A DNA stretch of 64,000 nucleotides from Dolichospermum sp. FACHB-1091. GTDB taxonomy: Bacteria; Cyanobacteriota; Cyanobacteriia; Cyanobacteriales; Nostocaceae. The notes beneath the pieces were generated by a model. It did not search any database. It worked only from the letters and a program-made list of their open reading frames with translations, and was not told where the DNA came from. Each line of letters begins with the position of its first letter. Positions within the stretch are counted from its first letter, which is position 1. The stretch lies in assembly GCF_014697585.1 (NCBI RefSeq), contig NZ_JACJSB010000012.1:62001-126000 (forward strand), given 5' to 3'. Positions 1-9,255 of this stretch are shown one piece after another. The position numbers were made by a program, and so were the translations under genes.

Positions 1-629
1 ATCATTTCTACAGATTCAATAAACAACTTTTCAAAAACAAAAAGAGTTTCTTCACTAAATTTTAAAGAAATAATTTGCCTCTGTTGAATAATATAAAATG
101 CTGATAAATTTACAGTAGCAATTTGAATTACATCAGATTTAACTTTAATAAATGGACATTCATCATTAATTTGATAAACAAAAACTGGCTCAAAAAAATG
201 ATTTATCTGACTAAATTCATATCTAATAAGGTCTTCATTTTCGGGAGGATAAAAAATATCTTGTGCTATTTGATAAGCATCAGCAGTTTGCTTAACAGAA
301 ACTTTTAACTCAAATAACAGTGCTGTAAGCATTCCTCCATTTAGCTCAATTTCTTCTATTATTTCTTGTTCGATTTCTAATTTATGTTCCCAACCAATAG
401 CCACAAAGTAATTTTTATGATCAAACTCAAAAGTTGCAGTTCTGAAATAAGGTAAAATTGATTGTTGATTTGTAATTTTTAGTTTTTTTAACCATTGTTG
501 ATCATCTTCATTAGTTTGAATACAACGTTTATGATCCCTAAAAATAGGCACTTCAATATTTTGATTTTCTACAAAACTAGCTAATAAATCAAATATATGT
601 TTATTAGCTTCTATCATATTTCTAGACAT
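1..629 (-). CDS. Hypothetical protein, partial (runs off left edge)
   Basis: An open minus-strand frame begins with ATG at 629 and continues without a stop to the window edge, giving about 209 residues. The start MSRNMIEANKHIF follows the stop of the upstream DGQHR-like gene by only 7 bases, so the two very probably share a transcript. The sequence is soluble-looking, rich in Gln, Glu, Phe and Ile, with no signal peptide or membrane segment. I do not recognise a family. The AT-rich codon use resembles its partner. The pairing with a DGQHR/ParB-like protein suggests a nucleic-acid-related or defence role, which is inference only. Confidence 0.7.
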   Translation of the reverse strand, partial: MSRNMIEANKHIFDLLASFVENQNIEVPIFRDHKRCIQTNEDDQQWLKKLKITNQQSILPYFRTATFEFDHKNYFVAIGWEHKLEIEQEIIEEIELNGGMLTALLFELKVSVKQTADAYQIAQDIFYPPENEDLIRYEFSQINHFFEPVFVYQINDECPFIKVKSDVIQIATVNLSAFYIIQQRQIISLKFSEETLFVFEKLFIESVEM

Positions 630-636
630 AATTATC

Positions 637-1851
637 TCAATATAATGCTCTCCAGCATTGTGTCATATTATCAATATTAAATTTTTCAGAAATTAATAAA
701 TTAAAAGCCTGTAGAAAAAACTCTCTTTCAAAGAAATCTTTTCTACCTGTTTTTTTACTAATTAATTCATTTAATGTTGGAAAATCTAAAAAATTACCTA
801 TTTCATCATTACTCAGCTTATCTATTTTTGTTAAAAGTATATCGGTTTTGTTTTTAATATCTTGCCATTTTTGGTTTTGCTCTTCTGGTTCATAATCATT
901 ACCAGGTCTACCTAATATAGAAAAAGCCAGCGCAGTCACAAACCCAATACAAGCTGGTTGACTACTAAATAAATCCTTACCTTTCTGAAAATATCCTTGT
1001 ATTTCTTCATTTTGATATCGAGAAATTGCTTGATCAAATTTATATAAATAAAACATTACTTCATAAAAAATATTAGTCAAATTAGGATTTGATGTTGAGC
1101 TTATAAAATCTAGTCTTATAAACTCCTCTGCTAATCTTTCCGGAATATCTATTTTCACCTTTCTAGCTCCAAATACTAAAAATAATTCAATGATATCATC
1201 AGATTTAAATTGTCCTGGACTTGAACGTTTATTTTTGTGATTTTTGTCTGTGATTGGTATTATTTCAATTACAGGAAATTTTTCTTTAAGTTCTTTAATT
1301 ATTCCTTGAAAAACTGTTTCAATTTGTCTTCTTATATCCCAAGGAACTTGTCCTGTATTCAAAACTAACATTCTATAAATTAAGCTATTTATTTGTGAAG
1401 CAATCCAAAACTCTACACGAATTTCATGATCGCAAATATTGGCATTATCTTCTAAAGCTACACTTAAAGCTTTAGTTCGTTGCATACCATCAATAATAGA
1501 TATACTATCTTCAGGTATTTTGTTAATAAATTCTAAAAAAGCATTATTGTCTTCTAATTGTTCAATAATGGCAAAATTATCCTGGGGAATAATCACCCCT
1601 ATAACTATTGGTGGTAATACCGCTCCAGCTTCTATATCTTTAATCATCCTCTTGCGTATACGTATAGCAGTATTTGTTTTTAAAGTATCTCTTTGTCCTT
1701 CTAAACCTCCTCTATTTTCAAAGGCACTTTTTACCATTTTTAGATATTCTTCTACTTGGAACTGTGTCATCACAGAGTAACAATCTACTCTTCTATCTTT
1801 GATTTTATCAATATTTTTACTCATAACCATGAATGAGATATTATTTACCAT
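637..1851 (-). CDS. DGQHR/ParB-like domain protein
   Basis: A 404-residue soluble protein. Residues 79-125 hold the best clue: LPPIVIGV, then some 35 residues later IIDGMQRTKAL. This resembles the short Asp-Gly-x-x-Arg signature of DGQHR/DndB proteins and of DUF262 (DGQQR), which share a ParB/sulfiredoxin-like fold. DndB-type proteins act with phosphorothioate DNA modification, but no dnd gene is visible here, so the function is open. Three possible starts exist (Met1, Met8, Met10); the first is kept because the frame is continuous. It lies 7 bases upstream of the partial gene at the left edge. Family assignment rests on the motif alone. Confidence 0.6.
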   Translation of the reverse strand: MVNNISFMVMSKNIDKIKDRRVDCYSVMTQFQVEEYLKMVKSAFENRGGLEGQRDTLKTNTAIRIRKRMIKDIEAGAVLPPIVIGVIIPQDNFAIIEQLEDNNAFLEFINKIPEDSISIIDGMQRTKALSVALEDNANICDHEIRVEFWIASQINSLIYRMLVLNTGQVPWDIRRQIETVFQGIIKELKEKFPVIEIIPITDKNHKNKRSSPGQFKSDDIIELFLVFGARKVKIDIPERLAEEFIRLDFISSTSNPNLTNIFYEVMFYLYKFDQAISRYQNEEIQGYFQKGKDLFSSQPACIGFVTALAFSILGRPGNDYEPEEQNQKWQDIKNKTDILLTKIDKLSNDEIGNFLDFPTLNELISKKTGRKDFFEREFFLQAFNLLISEKFNIDNMTQCWRALY

Positions 1852-1999
1852 ATTTTTAGTTTATCATTGAATGGGTTGATTGTGTATAATCAGGAAATTA
1901 AAAATTAATAGCATTTTTAGAATGCTATACAAATATAGCACATATTTTTGAAAATGTATTACCTTCTATAAATCCTGATATGGCTACGCTACCAGACAA

Positions 2000-2596
2000 T
2001 TAACAAATAGCCGCATTCACAAACTGAATTACATCTCCTAAACCAGTTTGAGTTTTCAGGTTTGTAAAAACAAAAGGCTTATCACCGCGCATTTTTTTTG
2101 CATCTCGTTCCATAACATTTAAATCAGCACCCACATAGGGAGCAAGATCGGTTTTATTAATCACTAATAAATCAGATTTAGTGATACCTGGACCACCTTT
2201 ACGGGGGATTTTATCACCAGCAGCGACATCAATGACATAAATGGTTAAATCTACTAATTCAGGACTAAAAGTAGCAGCTAAATTATCCCCACCACTTTCT
2301 AAAAAGACTAAATCTAAATTGGTAAATTTCTCTTCTAATTGTTCAATTGCGGCTAAATTCATGGAAGCATCTTCACGGATAGCAGTATGGGGACAACCTC
2401 CCGTTTCTACTCCTAAAATGCGATCGCTTTCTAAGGCTTGAGAACGAACTAAAAATTGAGCATCTTCTTGAGTATAGATATCATTTGTCACTACTGCTAA
2501 TTGATATTTTTCCCGTAAATTCTTACATAAAGCATCTACTAAAGCTGTTTTTCCTGAACCCACAGGACCCGCAACCCCTACTCTTAAAGCCGTCAT
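2000..2596 (-). CDS. ureG: Urease accessory GTPase UreG
   Basis: UreG is the SIMIBI-class GTPase that, with UreE, UreF and UreH/D, delivers nickel to apo-urease in the cytoplasm. The 198 residues match the usual family length. Visible signatures are the P-loop GPVGSGKT (residues 10-17), the nickel-binding Cys-Pro-His motif in [13 protein letters not shown] (Cys68, His70), the ESGGDN segment and the guanine-specificity motif NKTD. It is the last gene of ureE-ureF-ureG, 5 bases after ureF, so translational coupling is likely. The structural genes ureABC and ureD are not in the window. Assignment is firm. Confidence 0.97.
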   Translation of the reverse strand: MTALRVGVAGPVGSGKTALVDALCKNLREKYQLAVVTNDIYTQEDAQFLVRSQALESDRILGVETGGCPHTAIREDASMNLAAIEQLEEKFTNLDLVFLESGGDNLAATFSPELVDLTIYVIDVAAGDKIPRKGGPGITKSDLLVINKTDLAPYVGADLNVMERDAKKMRGDKPFVFTNLKTQTGLGDVIQFVNAAIC

Positions 2597-2601
2597 AATT
2601 C

Positions 2602-3294
2602 TTAACTCCTAAATAGTCTAGTGTACTGGATTTCGTGCTGCATACTTGCTAAAGATAAACCCCAATTACAACATCCTAAATCATCATCTTCCATAATCAA
2701 AATTTCCTCCACAGTAGTAGTTAATAAAGGTTGTAAACCCAGTAATAATTCTTGTCCCGCAGTTTGTCCCAGAGGAATAAGTTTGATCCCAGCCGTAATT
2801 AAATTATTAGCCCAACTGTGTAAATAAGCTAATAAACAGGCTTGAATATTTATATCCCAATAAGCGCAAGCTATAGCAAAAGCGATCGCATAATTACTAG
2901 GATAACCCACAGCATTAACTAAAGGTAAAATTTCCGGTTCTAGCTTACCTAATAATTGCATCAGAGAACGTCCCATTTGCCAATTAGCAGCCCGTAATTC
3001 CTCCGTATCTCTGGCGGCTGATAACCATAAATTCCACCGTTTTAAAGCCTTTAGATCATCGGTTTTTGCAGCATGAAAAGCCCTAACAATTACCCCAGCA
3101 TCTAGACGAATTGAACCATAAATCAACTCAGATTTGAGCCAATGTTTGAGATCTTCTATATTAGTAATAGTACCATTTTCTACTAATATTTCCAAACCTT
3201 CCGAATAACCATAAGCACCTACAGGTAAAGCGGGACTAGCTAATTGTAAAATCGCCAAAAAATTGTTATGAGTGAGAGTGATTTCCATAAGCAC
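2602..3294 (-). CDS. ureF: Urease accessory protein UreF
   Basis: UreF is an all-helical protein that bridges apo-urease with UreD and recruits UreG during nickel insertion. The 230 residues carry the family hallmark near the N-terminus, [20 protein letters not shown], and the typical [13 protein letters not shown] and C-terminal [12 protein letters not shown] segments. The start codon lies inside the end of ureE (29-base overlap); Met3 (MEITLTHN) is an equally plausible start. Either way expression is coupled to ureE. Assignment is firm from the motifs and gene order. Confidence 0.95.
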   Translation of the reverse strand: MLMEITLTHNNFLAILQLASPALPVGAYGYSEGLEILVENGTITNIEDLKHWLKSELIYGSIRLDAGVIVRAFHAAKTDDLKALKRWNLWLSAARDTEELRAANWQMGRSLMQLLGKLEPEILPLVNAVGYPSNYAIAFAIACAYWDINIQACLLAYLHSWANNLITAGIKLIPLGQTAGQELLLGLQPLLTTTVEEILIMEDDDLGCCNWGLSLASMQHEIQYTRLFRS

Positions 3295-3706
3295 CTAATT
3301 CTGGTTGAAAAGGGACAATTTCCGCTTGAATTTCTAAACCCAATTGGGTCAACATAGCCTGTAAAACTGGATCTGGAGATAAGCGTAAATAAGTGGGAGT
3401 AATTTCCACAGGTACATGACGATTTCCTAAATGATACGCAGCCCTTAATAATAAAGGAATTTCCGCATAAGCAGTTAAAACAGGTTCAGGTTTAGCAATA
3501 ATTTTCATATAAATACTGTGGTTTTCATCAACAAGTATATCACCATCATTTAATATTGTCCCTCTAGGTAAACGCAAAAGAATCTCCTGACCATCTGCTA
3601 AGATAAATTTATAACGGCTGCGAGTCCGTTCTTCCGCAGTCAGTGAAAGAGTAATATTAACTGTAGTGGGAATATTAGGTGGTTGACGTTGGGTAAAAGT
3701 CAGCAT
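3266..3706 (-). CDS. ureE: Urease accessory nickel chaperone UreE
   Basis: UreE binds nickel and hands it to UreG. The 146 residues show the N-terminal peptide-binding half ([31 protein letters not shown]) and the C-terminal metal-binding half with [10 protein letters not shown]. The C-terminus ends GNHSHS, a very short His-bearing tail rather than the long poly-His tail of Klebsiella UreE, so nickel storage capacity is probably small. First gene of the ureEFG unit. A 114-bp inverted-repeat element lies about 40 bases upstream of its start and may separate it from, or alter, its promoter. Confidence 0.93.
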   Translation of the reverse strand: MLTFTQRQPPNIPTTVNITLSLTAEERTRSRYKFILADGQEILLRLPRGTILNDGDILVDENHSIYMKIIAKPEPVLTAYAEIPLLLRAAYHLGNRHVPVEITPTYLRLSPDPVLQAMLTQLGLEIQAEIVPFQPELGAYGNHSHS

Positions 3707-3747
3707 AATTTAATAAAATCAACTTGATATTGAACTTTAGCCATTAT

Positions 3748-3861
3748 AGGACTTACGCACAAGTCACGGAATAATGAACCACGTTCGCGGAGCGTCCCGT
3801 CAGGGATAGGAACGAAGAGAACGAAGAAAAGAGGGTTTGAGAGATATTTTGCGTAAGTCCT
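3748..3861 (+). repeat. MITE-like element, family 1 copy A
   Basis: A 114-bp non-coding element with terminal inverted repeats AGGACTTACGCA and TGCGTAAGTCCT. The reverse complement of 51099-51212 is identical over all 114 bases. Shorter relatives are at 8110-8200 and 16507-16598. Identity at 47 kb distance indicates recent spread. No transposase is inside, so it must move in trans if mobile. It sits just upstream of ureE. Confidence 0.85.
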
Positions 3862-3974
3862 GCATTATAAACAAAATAGACAAAATAAACAAAAATATAC
3901 CCAACTTCTCCAAGAAATCAGGTATATAATAGGCTAGGGTTAACTATAATTTTCGACGGGGAAATTTCTGCTAA

Positions 3975-4376
3975 TTAAGCGGAGGCTTGATTTATTAATA
4001 AAATGCTAAATAATTCCTCATAGTCACGGGAAAAATAGTCATAAAACTTGCGAAATTTATCTGGAGAGATAGCACTTTGTAAAACAGCAAAAACAGCGCG
4101 GACATGAATAATTGAGATAGTAGGTTTCACATTTTCTTTTTCACTAATACGTTCAATAAACTCCTGTAAATTAAAAGCTTCAATAGGGTCTGCTTCACCT
4201 CCACGTAAATATTCCCCTAATTCTTCAGGTATTTGTGTTGCTAATTCCTCTCTTTCAGCACTAGGAACAATTTGTTTAATAATTTCCAAAGTAGCACGGG
4301 TAGCAACCTCTGCTTCCTCCAGAGATTCTGATTGCGCTAGACTTTGGACATGAATTATAAACTCATTATATTGCAT
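3975..4376 (-). CDS. DUF2267 domain protein
   Basis: A 133-residue helical protein matching the DUF2267 pattern: an N-terminal helix MQYNEFIIHVQSLAQ, a repeat unit AEVATRATLEIIKQIVP, then the QIPEELGEYLRGG segment and a second related unit (FIERISEKENV, HVRAVFAVLQSAIS). DUF2267 is a two-repeat helical family of unknown function, common in cyanobacteria. No signal peptide or membrane segment. It stands alone between a family 1 repeat and a 330-bp spacer. Family recognition is good; the role is unknown. Confidence 0.8.
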   Translation of the reverse strand: MQYNEFIIHVQSLAQSESLEEAEVATRATLEIIKQIVPSAEREELATQIPEELGEYLRGGEADPIEAFNLQEFIERISEKENVKPTISIIHVRAVFAVLQSAISPDKFRKFYDYFSRDYEELFSILLINQASA

Positions 4377-4706
4377 TTTTGATCTCCAAGATTTAAATCA
4401 AGAATTTGTATCATAAACGAAAAAAATTATAAGTGAATAGGTTAAAATCCTGTGTTATTTATGGAATAATTAGCCATACATTTCAATGCAAACAATGATG
4501 AACTCACTCTAATCTAAACTTTAATTATTAACTTAACTTCATGCCACAGAAGTAGATAGAGGTATATCTATAGTTAGATTTCAGATAACTGACTTGTTTG
4601 AAAAGTCGGGGATATTTACACCAGCTTTCAACAAAACCCTTTAGCCGCAAGGCTTTGTGATTGAAACTTGTACCTGACTTGCAATATGCTGTATGAAGAT
4701 ATTTAT
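4377..4706. other. Intergenic region, no gene seen
   Basis: An AT-rich 330-bp spacer between the GrpE-like gene and DUF2267, both on the minus strand. It should hold the DUF2267 promoter near its left-hand boundary with that gene. I see no convincing open frame, hairpin terminator or RNA. Confidence 0.5.
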
Positions 4707-5534
4707 TCAGACAGGGGAAATCTCTTGGGATAGCATAGTTAAGATATTATTAGCCCAAGTGTTGACTTGGGGGTGAAAATGATTAGTCAAAAGCCGAAGA
4801 ATGGCGATCGCTCTTGGTAAGTGTCCACTCATGCGGTAGGCTTTGATTAGCCACATTTGGGCTTGAACATAATTGGGGCTATTGCGCTCTTTGCAGCCTT
4901 GACAGTAATCTTCTAAATATTTTATAGCTTTGGGGTAGCGTCCTTCTTGACAAGCGGTAATCCCTTCGCTGAAAAGTTCTGGTAACGGTATGGGTGGAGG
5001 TTCGCTTTGCGCGGTAATGACTTCTGTGGGTTCTTTAGAGATAATGAATTTTATGGGTCTTTGAGCGGTAATGACTTCCGTGGGGCGGAGGACTTTTTGA
5101 CCCCAATAAAATCCGCGACGGACAATTTTAGTAATCGTTTGGTCTGGGATATCTATTCTTTCTTCCCGATCAATGACGCGACATAAGTTAAAATCTGCTT
5201 CCACACCTTCCTGCAATTCTATAGGTAAAAGTTGGCGTTTTCCTAATACACTGAGAAACTTGCGATTAACTACACTTATAGATTTGGGTAGACGGGCTAT
5301 AAATTCTCGACTGGGGCGGGGATTGTTTTCTAGATAGTCTAATAAAGCTTCTAGGACATCAGCAACTTCCAAAAGTTCTAAGAACAAGTCTTGTGTTTGG
5401 GCTGTGGTTTTGGTTTGCTGTTCTTGTAAAGACCGCTGTAATGCTACATTTTCTCTTTGCAGATTACCAAGTTTTTGCACGAGTAAATCTCGTAATTCTA
5501 AGCTAATCAGATAAGTTGGGGATGAGTTAGACAC
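4707..5534 (-). CDS. GrpE-like nucleotide exchange factor with TPR-like tail
   Basis: A 275-residue protein starting with GTG. The N-terminal third is a coiled coil (LVQKLGNLQRENVALQRSLQ), followed by a GrpE-like body: LELLEVADVLEALLDYLENN and, near residues 115-155, IDIPDQTITKIVRRGFYW and VLRPTEVITA, which match the beta-domain of GrpE. Residues about 195-270 look like TPR-type helical repeats (EGRYPKAIKYLEDYC, YVQAQMWLIKAYRMSG, RAIAILRLLTNHF). GrpE releases ADP from DnaK. The tail suggests a variant that docks another protein. A separate canonical GrpE probably exists elsewhere in the genome. Confidence 0.75.
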   Translation of the reverse strand: MSNSSPTYLISLELRDLLVQKLGNLQRENVALQRSLQEQQTKTTAQTQDLFLELLEVADVLEALLDYLENNPRPSREFIARLPKSISVVNRKFLSVLGKRQLLPIELQEGVEADFNLCRVIDREERIDIPDQTITKIVRRGFYWGQKVLRPTEVITAQRPIKFIISKEPTEVITAQSEPPPIPLPELFSEGITACQEGRYPKAIKYLEDYCQGCKERNSPNYVQAQMWLIKAYRMSGHLPRAIAILRLLTNHFHPQVNTWANNILTMLSQEISPV

Positions 5535-6018
5535 GGGAAATCCCTCGATATACCATACTTAGGGTTTGCGGAGAAAGTCTTTTCCTTGGGGCTAGGAGTT
5601 AGGAGGAAGAATTAGAAGGAAGCAAGAATATTGAATAATTTAAGTCAATATTATTATCCTCTCAAACGTAATCATTTGGATAAAAAAGATTATCAAAGAA
5701 TTGAGCTATTATCTTGGAATTAGGAAGAGTTAAAATCAGGTAAATAAAATAGTTAAAATAAAAAAATTTGCCCACACGAAAATACCATAAACAAATAGTA
5801 TATGTCAAGCCTTTTTTCTCACTCTCAAAATAATACAGCGGTTTCCGATGTTATGAGGTACAGATTATTAATGATAAAAGATAAAAATCTTGTGGTGCGG
5901 GGATCTTGCCTGCCAAAAGTGTACCTGACCCAGATCAAATCCGCAAACGCAAATTTAATCTCACGCAAAAACCCCAAAAACAACTTTGCACCAATGGTCT
6001 TTGCGTGAGAATATCTAC
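5535..6018. other. Intergenic region holding a degenerate family 2 repeat
   Basis: A 484-bp AT-rich spacer. The right half (from about 5834) is a degenerate copy of the TACAGC-ended repeat; small frames across it are not credible genes because they lie in repeat sequence. The left part should contain the GrpE-like gene's promoter. No RNA gene is recognised. Confidence 0.5.
5834..5939 (+). repeat. MITE-like element, family 2 copy A (degenerate)
   Basis: Starts TACAGCGGTTTCCGATG and continues with CTTGTGGTGCGGGGATCTTG, aligning with the better preserved copies at 31459-31565 and 48438-48543. The right inverted repeat is not recognisable, so the right end is approximate. Lies downstream of sir. 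Confidence 0.6.
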
Positions 6019-7932
6019 TTATAAATCTTGGAAATACTTCTCCAAAGCTTCATGTACTAAATCAGTCATCGGTCGCCCTTGTTTTTCAGCAGTTTCCCTA
6101 AGTTGCTGATAAAAATCATCCCGCAGACTTACTCTATGACGTGATTTACCGCTACTGGTAGGCTCTCCTGGTGTGTAATTAGCCACAAATTCCCTAATAG
6201 CATCAAAACCCATTCTGTGACAAAAATCGCCGAAACTTTCTTTGGGTGTGCGGGATTTTTTAAAGAAGACAAAAATCGGTTCTAGGAAACTTTCAATATC
6301 ATTGTGATGCAGTTTTTCTACAAAAGGCTGGGCTAACCGAGTTTGATTTGGTGAACCACCTAACCACACTTGATAAGATTCTACACCACTACCCACAAAA
6401 CCCAATTCTGCCATATAAGGACGAGCGCAACCGTTAGGGCATCCTGTCATTCTTACCACAAAATGGTCTTTTTGTAAACCCAGTTGATCTAATAAAGTCC
6501 GGATTCTTGTTAAAATTTCGGGAATGGCTCGTTCTGATTCTGTAATTGCTAAACCGCAGGTAGGTAAAGCTGGACAAGCCATAGCATAGCGGGTTAATGC
6601 TGCTATTTGGCTGGGGTCGGCTACAACGCCACAGCGGTCGAGAATCTCTTGAATGGCTTCCTGATTCTCCGGTGCAATATCGTAAAAAATCAGGTTTTGA
6701 TTACCTGTTAAGCGAATAGGCAGATTAAATTGTTCAACAATTGTCCGCAAAGCGGTTTTGAGTTGCAATGTTTCATCATCTTTGACACGCCCGTTATCAA
6801 TGGAAATACCTACAAAGAGCTTACCATCCCCTTGTTCATTCCAGCCCAGAAAGTCTTTATATTTAAACTGAATCAGCGGTTTAAATGGTTCAAGCGGTTT
6901 ACCAAAGTATTCTTCTACCTTAGTGCGGAATTTATCTACACCCCAATCATTGATTAAGTATTTTAGTCTTGCGTGTCGTCTGTCCGTGCGATCACCATAA
7001 TCTCGCTGGGTAGCAATTATAGCTTTCACTAGATGATATACATCATTTTTGCCTACGTAGCCAATGGGATCAGCAATTCTGGCAAAGGTTTCCTCTTTGT
7101 TATGGGTTCTACCCAAACCACCACCAGCGAAGATATTAAATCCTGCTAATGCACCTTTTTTATTGGTAATTACTACCAGGGTCAAGTCTTGGGAATATAA
7201 ATCAACGGAATTATCCCCAGGAACCGTCACGCAAACTTTAAATTTCCGGGGCATATAATGAGTTCCATAGATAGGTTCTACGGAATCATGAAAAATAGTA
7301 CCATTACCGTTACTTTGTCGCGCTGCTTTGACATCTGGATGTTCTTCGGCACTAATGGCTTTTTCCCCATCTAACCAAATCTCATAATAAGCACCAGTTT
7401 GGGGAGAAAGCAAATCAGCGATATTTTGGGCATATTCCCAAGCGTATTGGTATTCTGGGCGATTTTTAAAGGGGGCTGGAGGAGCCATAACGTTGCGGTT
7501 AATGTCACCACAAGCGCCCAAAGTTGAACCAAGATTTTGGATAATTGTAGCGATCGCCGCTTTCAGGTTCTTTTTTAAGATACCATGTAACTGAAAACCT
7601 TGGCGAGTGGTAGCTCTGAGGGTATGATTACCATATTCATCGGCCAGTTTATCCAGGGCTAAATATAGCTGTGGTGGTATTAACCCGCCGGGGCTTTTTG
7701 TCCGCAGCATCATTTGGTAGTCTTTTTCCTGTCCCTTGACGCGGTTATCACGGTTATCTTGTTGATAAGAACCATGAAACTTGAGAATCTGAATTGCGTC
7801 TTCACTAAAGTGGGTGGTATCCTGAAGGATTTCAGTAGCCACGGGTTCACGCAAAAAATTACTATTTTCTTTGATACCTTCTACTTTAGAAGGTTTACGG
7901 TCAGCAACAAAAGAAGCAGCAGAGTTAACCAT
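6019..7932 (-). CDS. sir: Ferredoxin-dependent sulfite reductase with RHH-like C-terminal tail
   Basis: Reduces sulfite to sulfide with six electrons from ferredoxin, using siroheme coupled to a 4Fe-4S cluster. The 637 residues hold two ferrodoxin-like halves: [13 protein letters not shown] and [13 protein letters not shown] near residues 76-118, and the cluster-ligand motifs [11 protein letters not shown] (Cys453, Cys459) and [16 protein letters not shown] (Cys498, Cys502). The siroheme reductase body ends near residue 590. The last 40 residues ([20 protein letters not shown], then [14 protein letters not shown]) resemble a ribbon-helix-helix DNA-binding unit appended to the enzyme. The enzyme assignment is firm; the tail's role is inference. 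Confidence 0.95.
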   Translation of the reverse strand: MVNSAASFVADRKPSKVEGIKENSNFLREPVATEILQDTTHFSEDAIQILKFHGSYQQDNRDNRVKGQEKDYQMMLRTKSPGGLIPPQLYLALDKLADEYGNHTLRATTRQGFQLHGILKKNLKAAIATIIQNLGSTLGACGDINRNVMAPPAPFKNRPEYQYAWEYAQNIADLLSPQTGAYYEIWLDGEKAISAEEHPDVKAARQSNGNGTIFHDSVEPIYGTHYMPRKFKVCVTVPGDNSVDLYSQDLTLVVITNKKGALAGFNIFAGGGLGRTHNKEETFARIADPIGYVGKNDVYHLVKAIIATQRDYGDRTDRRHARLKYLINDWGVDKFRTKVEEYFGKPLEPFKPLIQFKYKDFLGWNEQGDGKLFVGISIDNGRVKDDETLQLKTALRTIVEQFNLPIRLTGNQNLIFYDIAPENQEAIQEILDRCGVVADPSQIAALTRYAMACPALPTCGLAITESERAIPEILTRIRTLLDQLGLQKDHFVVRMTGCPNGCARPYMAELGFVGSGVESYQVWLGGSPNQTRLAQPFVEKLHHNDIESFLEPIFVFFKKSRTPKESFGDFCHRMGFDAIREFVANYTPGEPTSSGKSRHRVSLRDDFYQQLRETAEKQGRPMTDLVHEALEKYFQDL

Positions 7933-8109
7933 TACGGTAGATACGTTTCTGAATAAAGCGGTAGATGAAACCGAAATTAGGCAATTAATAGCACTTATTG
8001 AGCTAATTAAACTACTTAAATTTGGTCGGAATTATGAATATTATTTTCATGATAACATGATCAGAGGCCAGCCTGATCATTGACATAACTTACCATTTTA
8101 GATAAACAT

Positions 8110-8200
8110 AGGACTTACGCACAAGTCACGGAATAATGAACCACGAAGGAGCGAAGATAACGAATAAAAGAGGGTTTGAGAGGTATTTTGCGTAAGTCCT
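8110..8200 (+). repeat. MITE-like element, family 1 copy B (short form)
   Basis: A 91-bp copy with ends AGGACTTACGCA and TGCGTAAGTCCT. It lacks the internal CGTTCGCGGAGCGTCCCG-type segment of the 114-bp copies, so the family has at least two length classes. Located 25 bases upstream of the ADP-ribosylglycohydrolase gene, where it could affect transcription. Confidence 0.8.
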
Positions 8201-8225
8201 GAAACACTGAGATTAATATCTAATT

Positions 8226-9164
8226 ATGCCAACCACTAAAACATTAACATTATCTGGTTTAATAGGTGTATGTGTAGGAGATGCCTTGGGTGTACCCGTT
8301 GAATTTTCCACTCGTGCTGAACGTATCAAGTCACCAGTTACAAAGATGTTGGGTTATGGGACATGGAATCAACCTCCCGGAACTTGGTCTGATGATAGTT
8401 CTTTAACATTGTGTTTGACAGAATCTTTCTGTAGTGGCTATTCTGTGGATGATATAGCTAAATCATTCTGTCGCTGGTATAGAGAAAATTACTGGACTGC
8501 CCATGGTGACGTATTTGATATTGGCAATACTACGTATCAAGCTATTATCAAGTTAGAGAAAGGTATTCCCCCGTTACAAGCAGGTGGTACTGGTGAACAT
8601 AGCAATGGAAATGGTTCATTAATGCGAATTTTGCCCATAGCTTACCTACACGAAACCTTAACTTTTCCCGATTTAATTACAAAAGTACATGAAGTTTCTT
8701 GTCTTACTCATGCCCATGTCCGTTCGCAAATGGCCTGTGGGATTTATATTACTATGGCTGTAGAACTACTGAAAGGGGCTAATTTATCAACAGCCTATTT
8801 ACATAGTTTAGAGAAAATTCAAGAACTTTATCATCATAGTAATTATAATCGAGAAAAGTCCCATTTTCAGCGGGTTTTCAGTGGTAAAATTGCCGAATTA
8901 CCTGATAACCAGATTAATTCAGGCGGTTATGTAATTGATACTCTAGAAGCATCTATTTGGTGTTTATTAACTAGCTCATCTTACGCTGAGTCAGTTCTCA
9001 AAGCTGTTAATTTAGGGGGAGATACAGATACTACGGCTGCGGTGACTGGTGGGTTAGCGGGAATTTATTACGGTATAGAAAATATTCCCCCGGAATGGGT
9101 TGAAAAAATTGCTCGCAAACAGGATATTATTGATTTATCTAATCGTTTTGCAGCAATTTTATGA
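8226..9164 (+). CDS. ADP-ribosylglycohydrolase family protein
   Basis: Members hydrolyse ADP-ribose from arginine or other acceptors (DraG, ARH) using two magnesium ions. The 312 residues display the family metal ligands: GDALGVPVEF near the N-terminus, PPGTWSDDSSLTL, GDVFDIGNTT, HSNGNGSLMRILP and the C-terminal GGDTDTTAAVTGGLAGIYYG. Soluble, no signal peptide. It is a single gene between the sir locus and a kinase on the opposite strand. The nitrogenase-specific DraG role cannot be claimed, because no draT or nif gene is nearby. Confidence 0.92.
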   Translation: MPTTKTLTLSGLIGVCVGDALGVPVEFSTRAERIKSPVTKMLGYGTWNQPPGTWSDDSSLTLCLTESFCSGYSVDDIAKSFCRWYRENYWTAHGDVFDIGNTTYQAIIKLEKGIPPLQAGGTGEHSNGNGSLMRILPIAYLHETLTFPDLITKVHEVSCLTHAHVRSQMACGIYITMAVELLKGANLSTAYLHSLEKIQELYHHSNYNREKSHFQRVFSGKIAELPDNQINSGGYVIDTLEASIWCLLTSSSYAESVLKAVNLGGDTDTTAAVTGGLAGIYYGIENIPPEWVEKIARKQDIIDLSNRFAAIL

Positions 9165-9170
9165 AGCAGC

Positions 9171-9196
9171 GGTTAGAGTAGAAAACTACTCCAACC
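9171..9196 (+). terminator. Hairpin after ADP-ribosylglycohydrolase
   Basis: GGTTAGAGTAG, a 4-base AAAA loop and CTACTCCAACC form an 11-bp stem with one mismatch, 7 bases after the stop codon. There is no clean T-run. It lies between convergent genes, which suits a terminator. Confidence 0.5.
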
Positions 9197-9255
9197 AGCA
9201 AATATCACCATTGCCTTTAAACTAAAGACAAAGAGTACAAGTGGTGACAAAACTA

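Noticed and set aside
5802-6109. Small plus-strand frames beside sir
   Set aside because: They lie in the degenerate family 2 repeat and antisense to the sir C-terminus.
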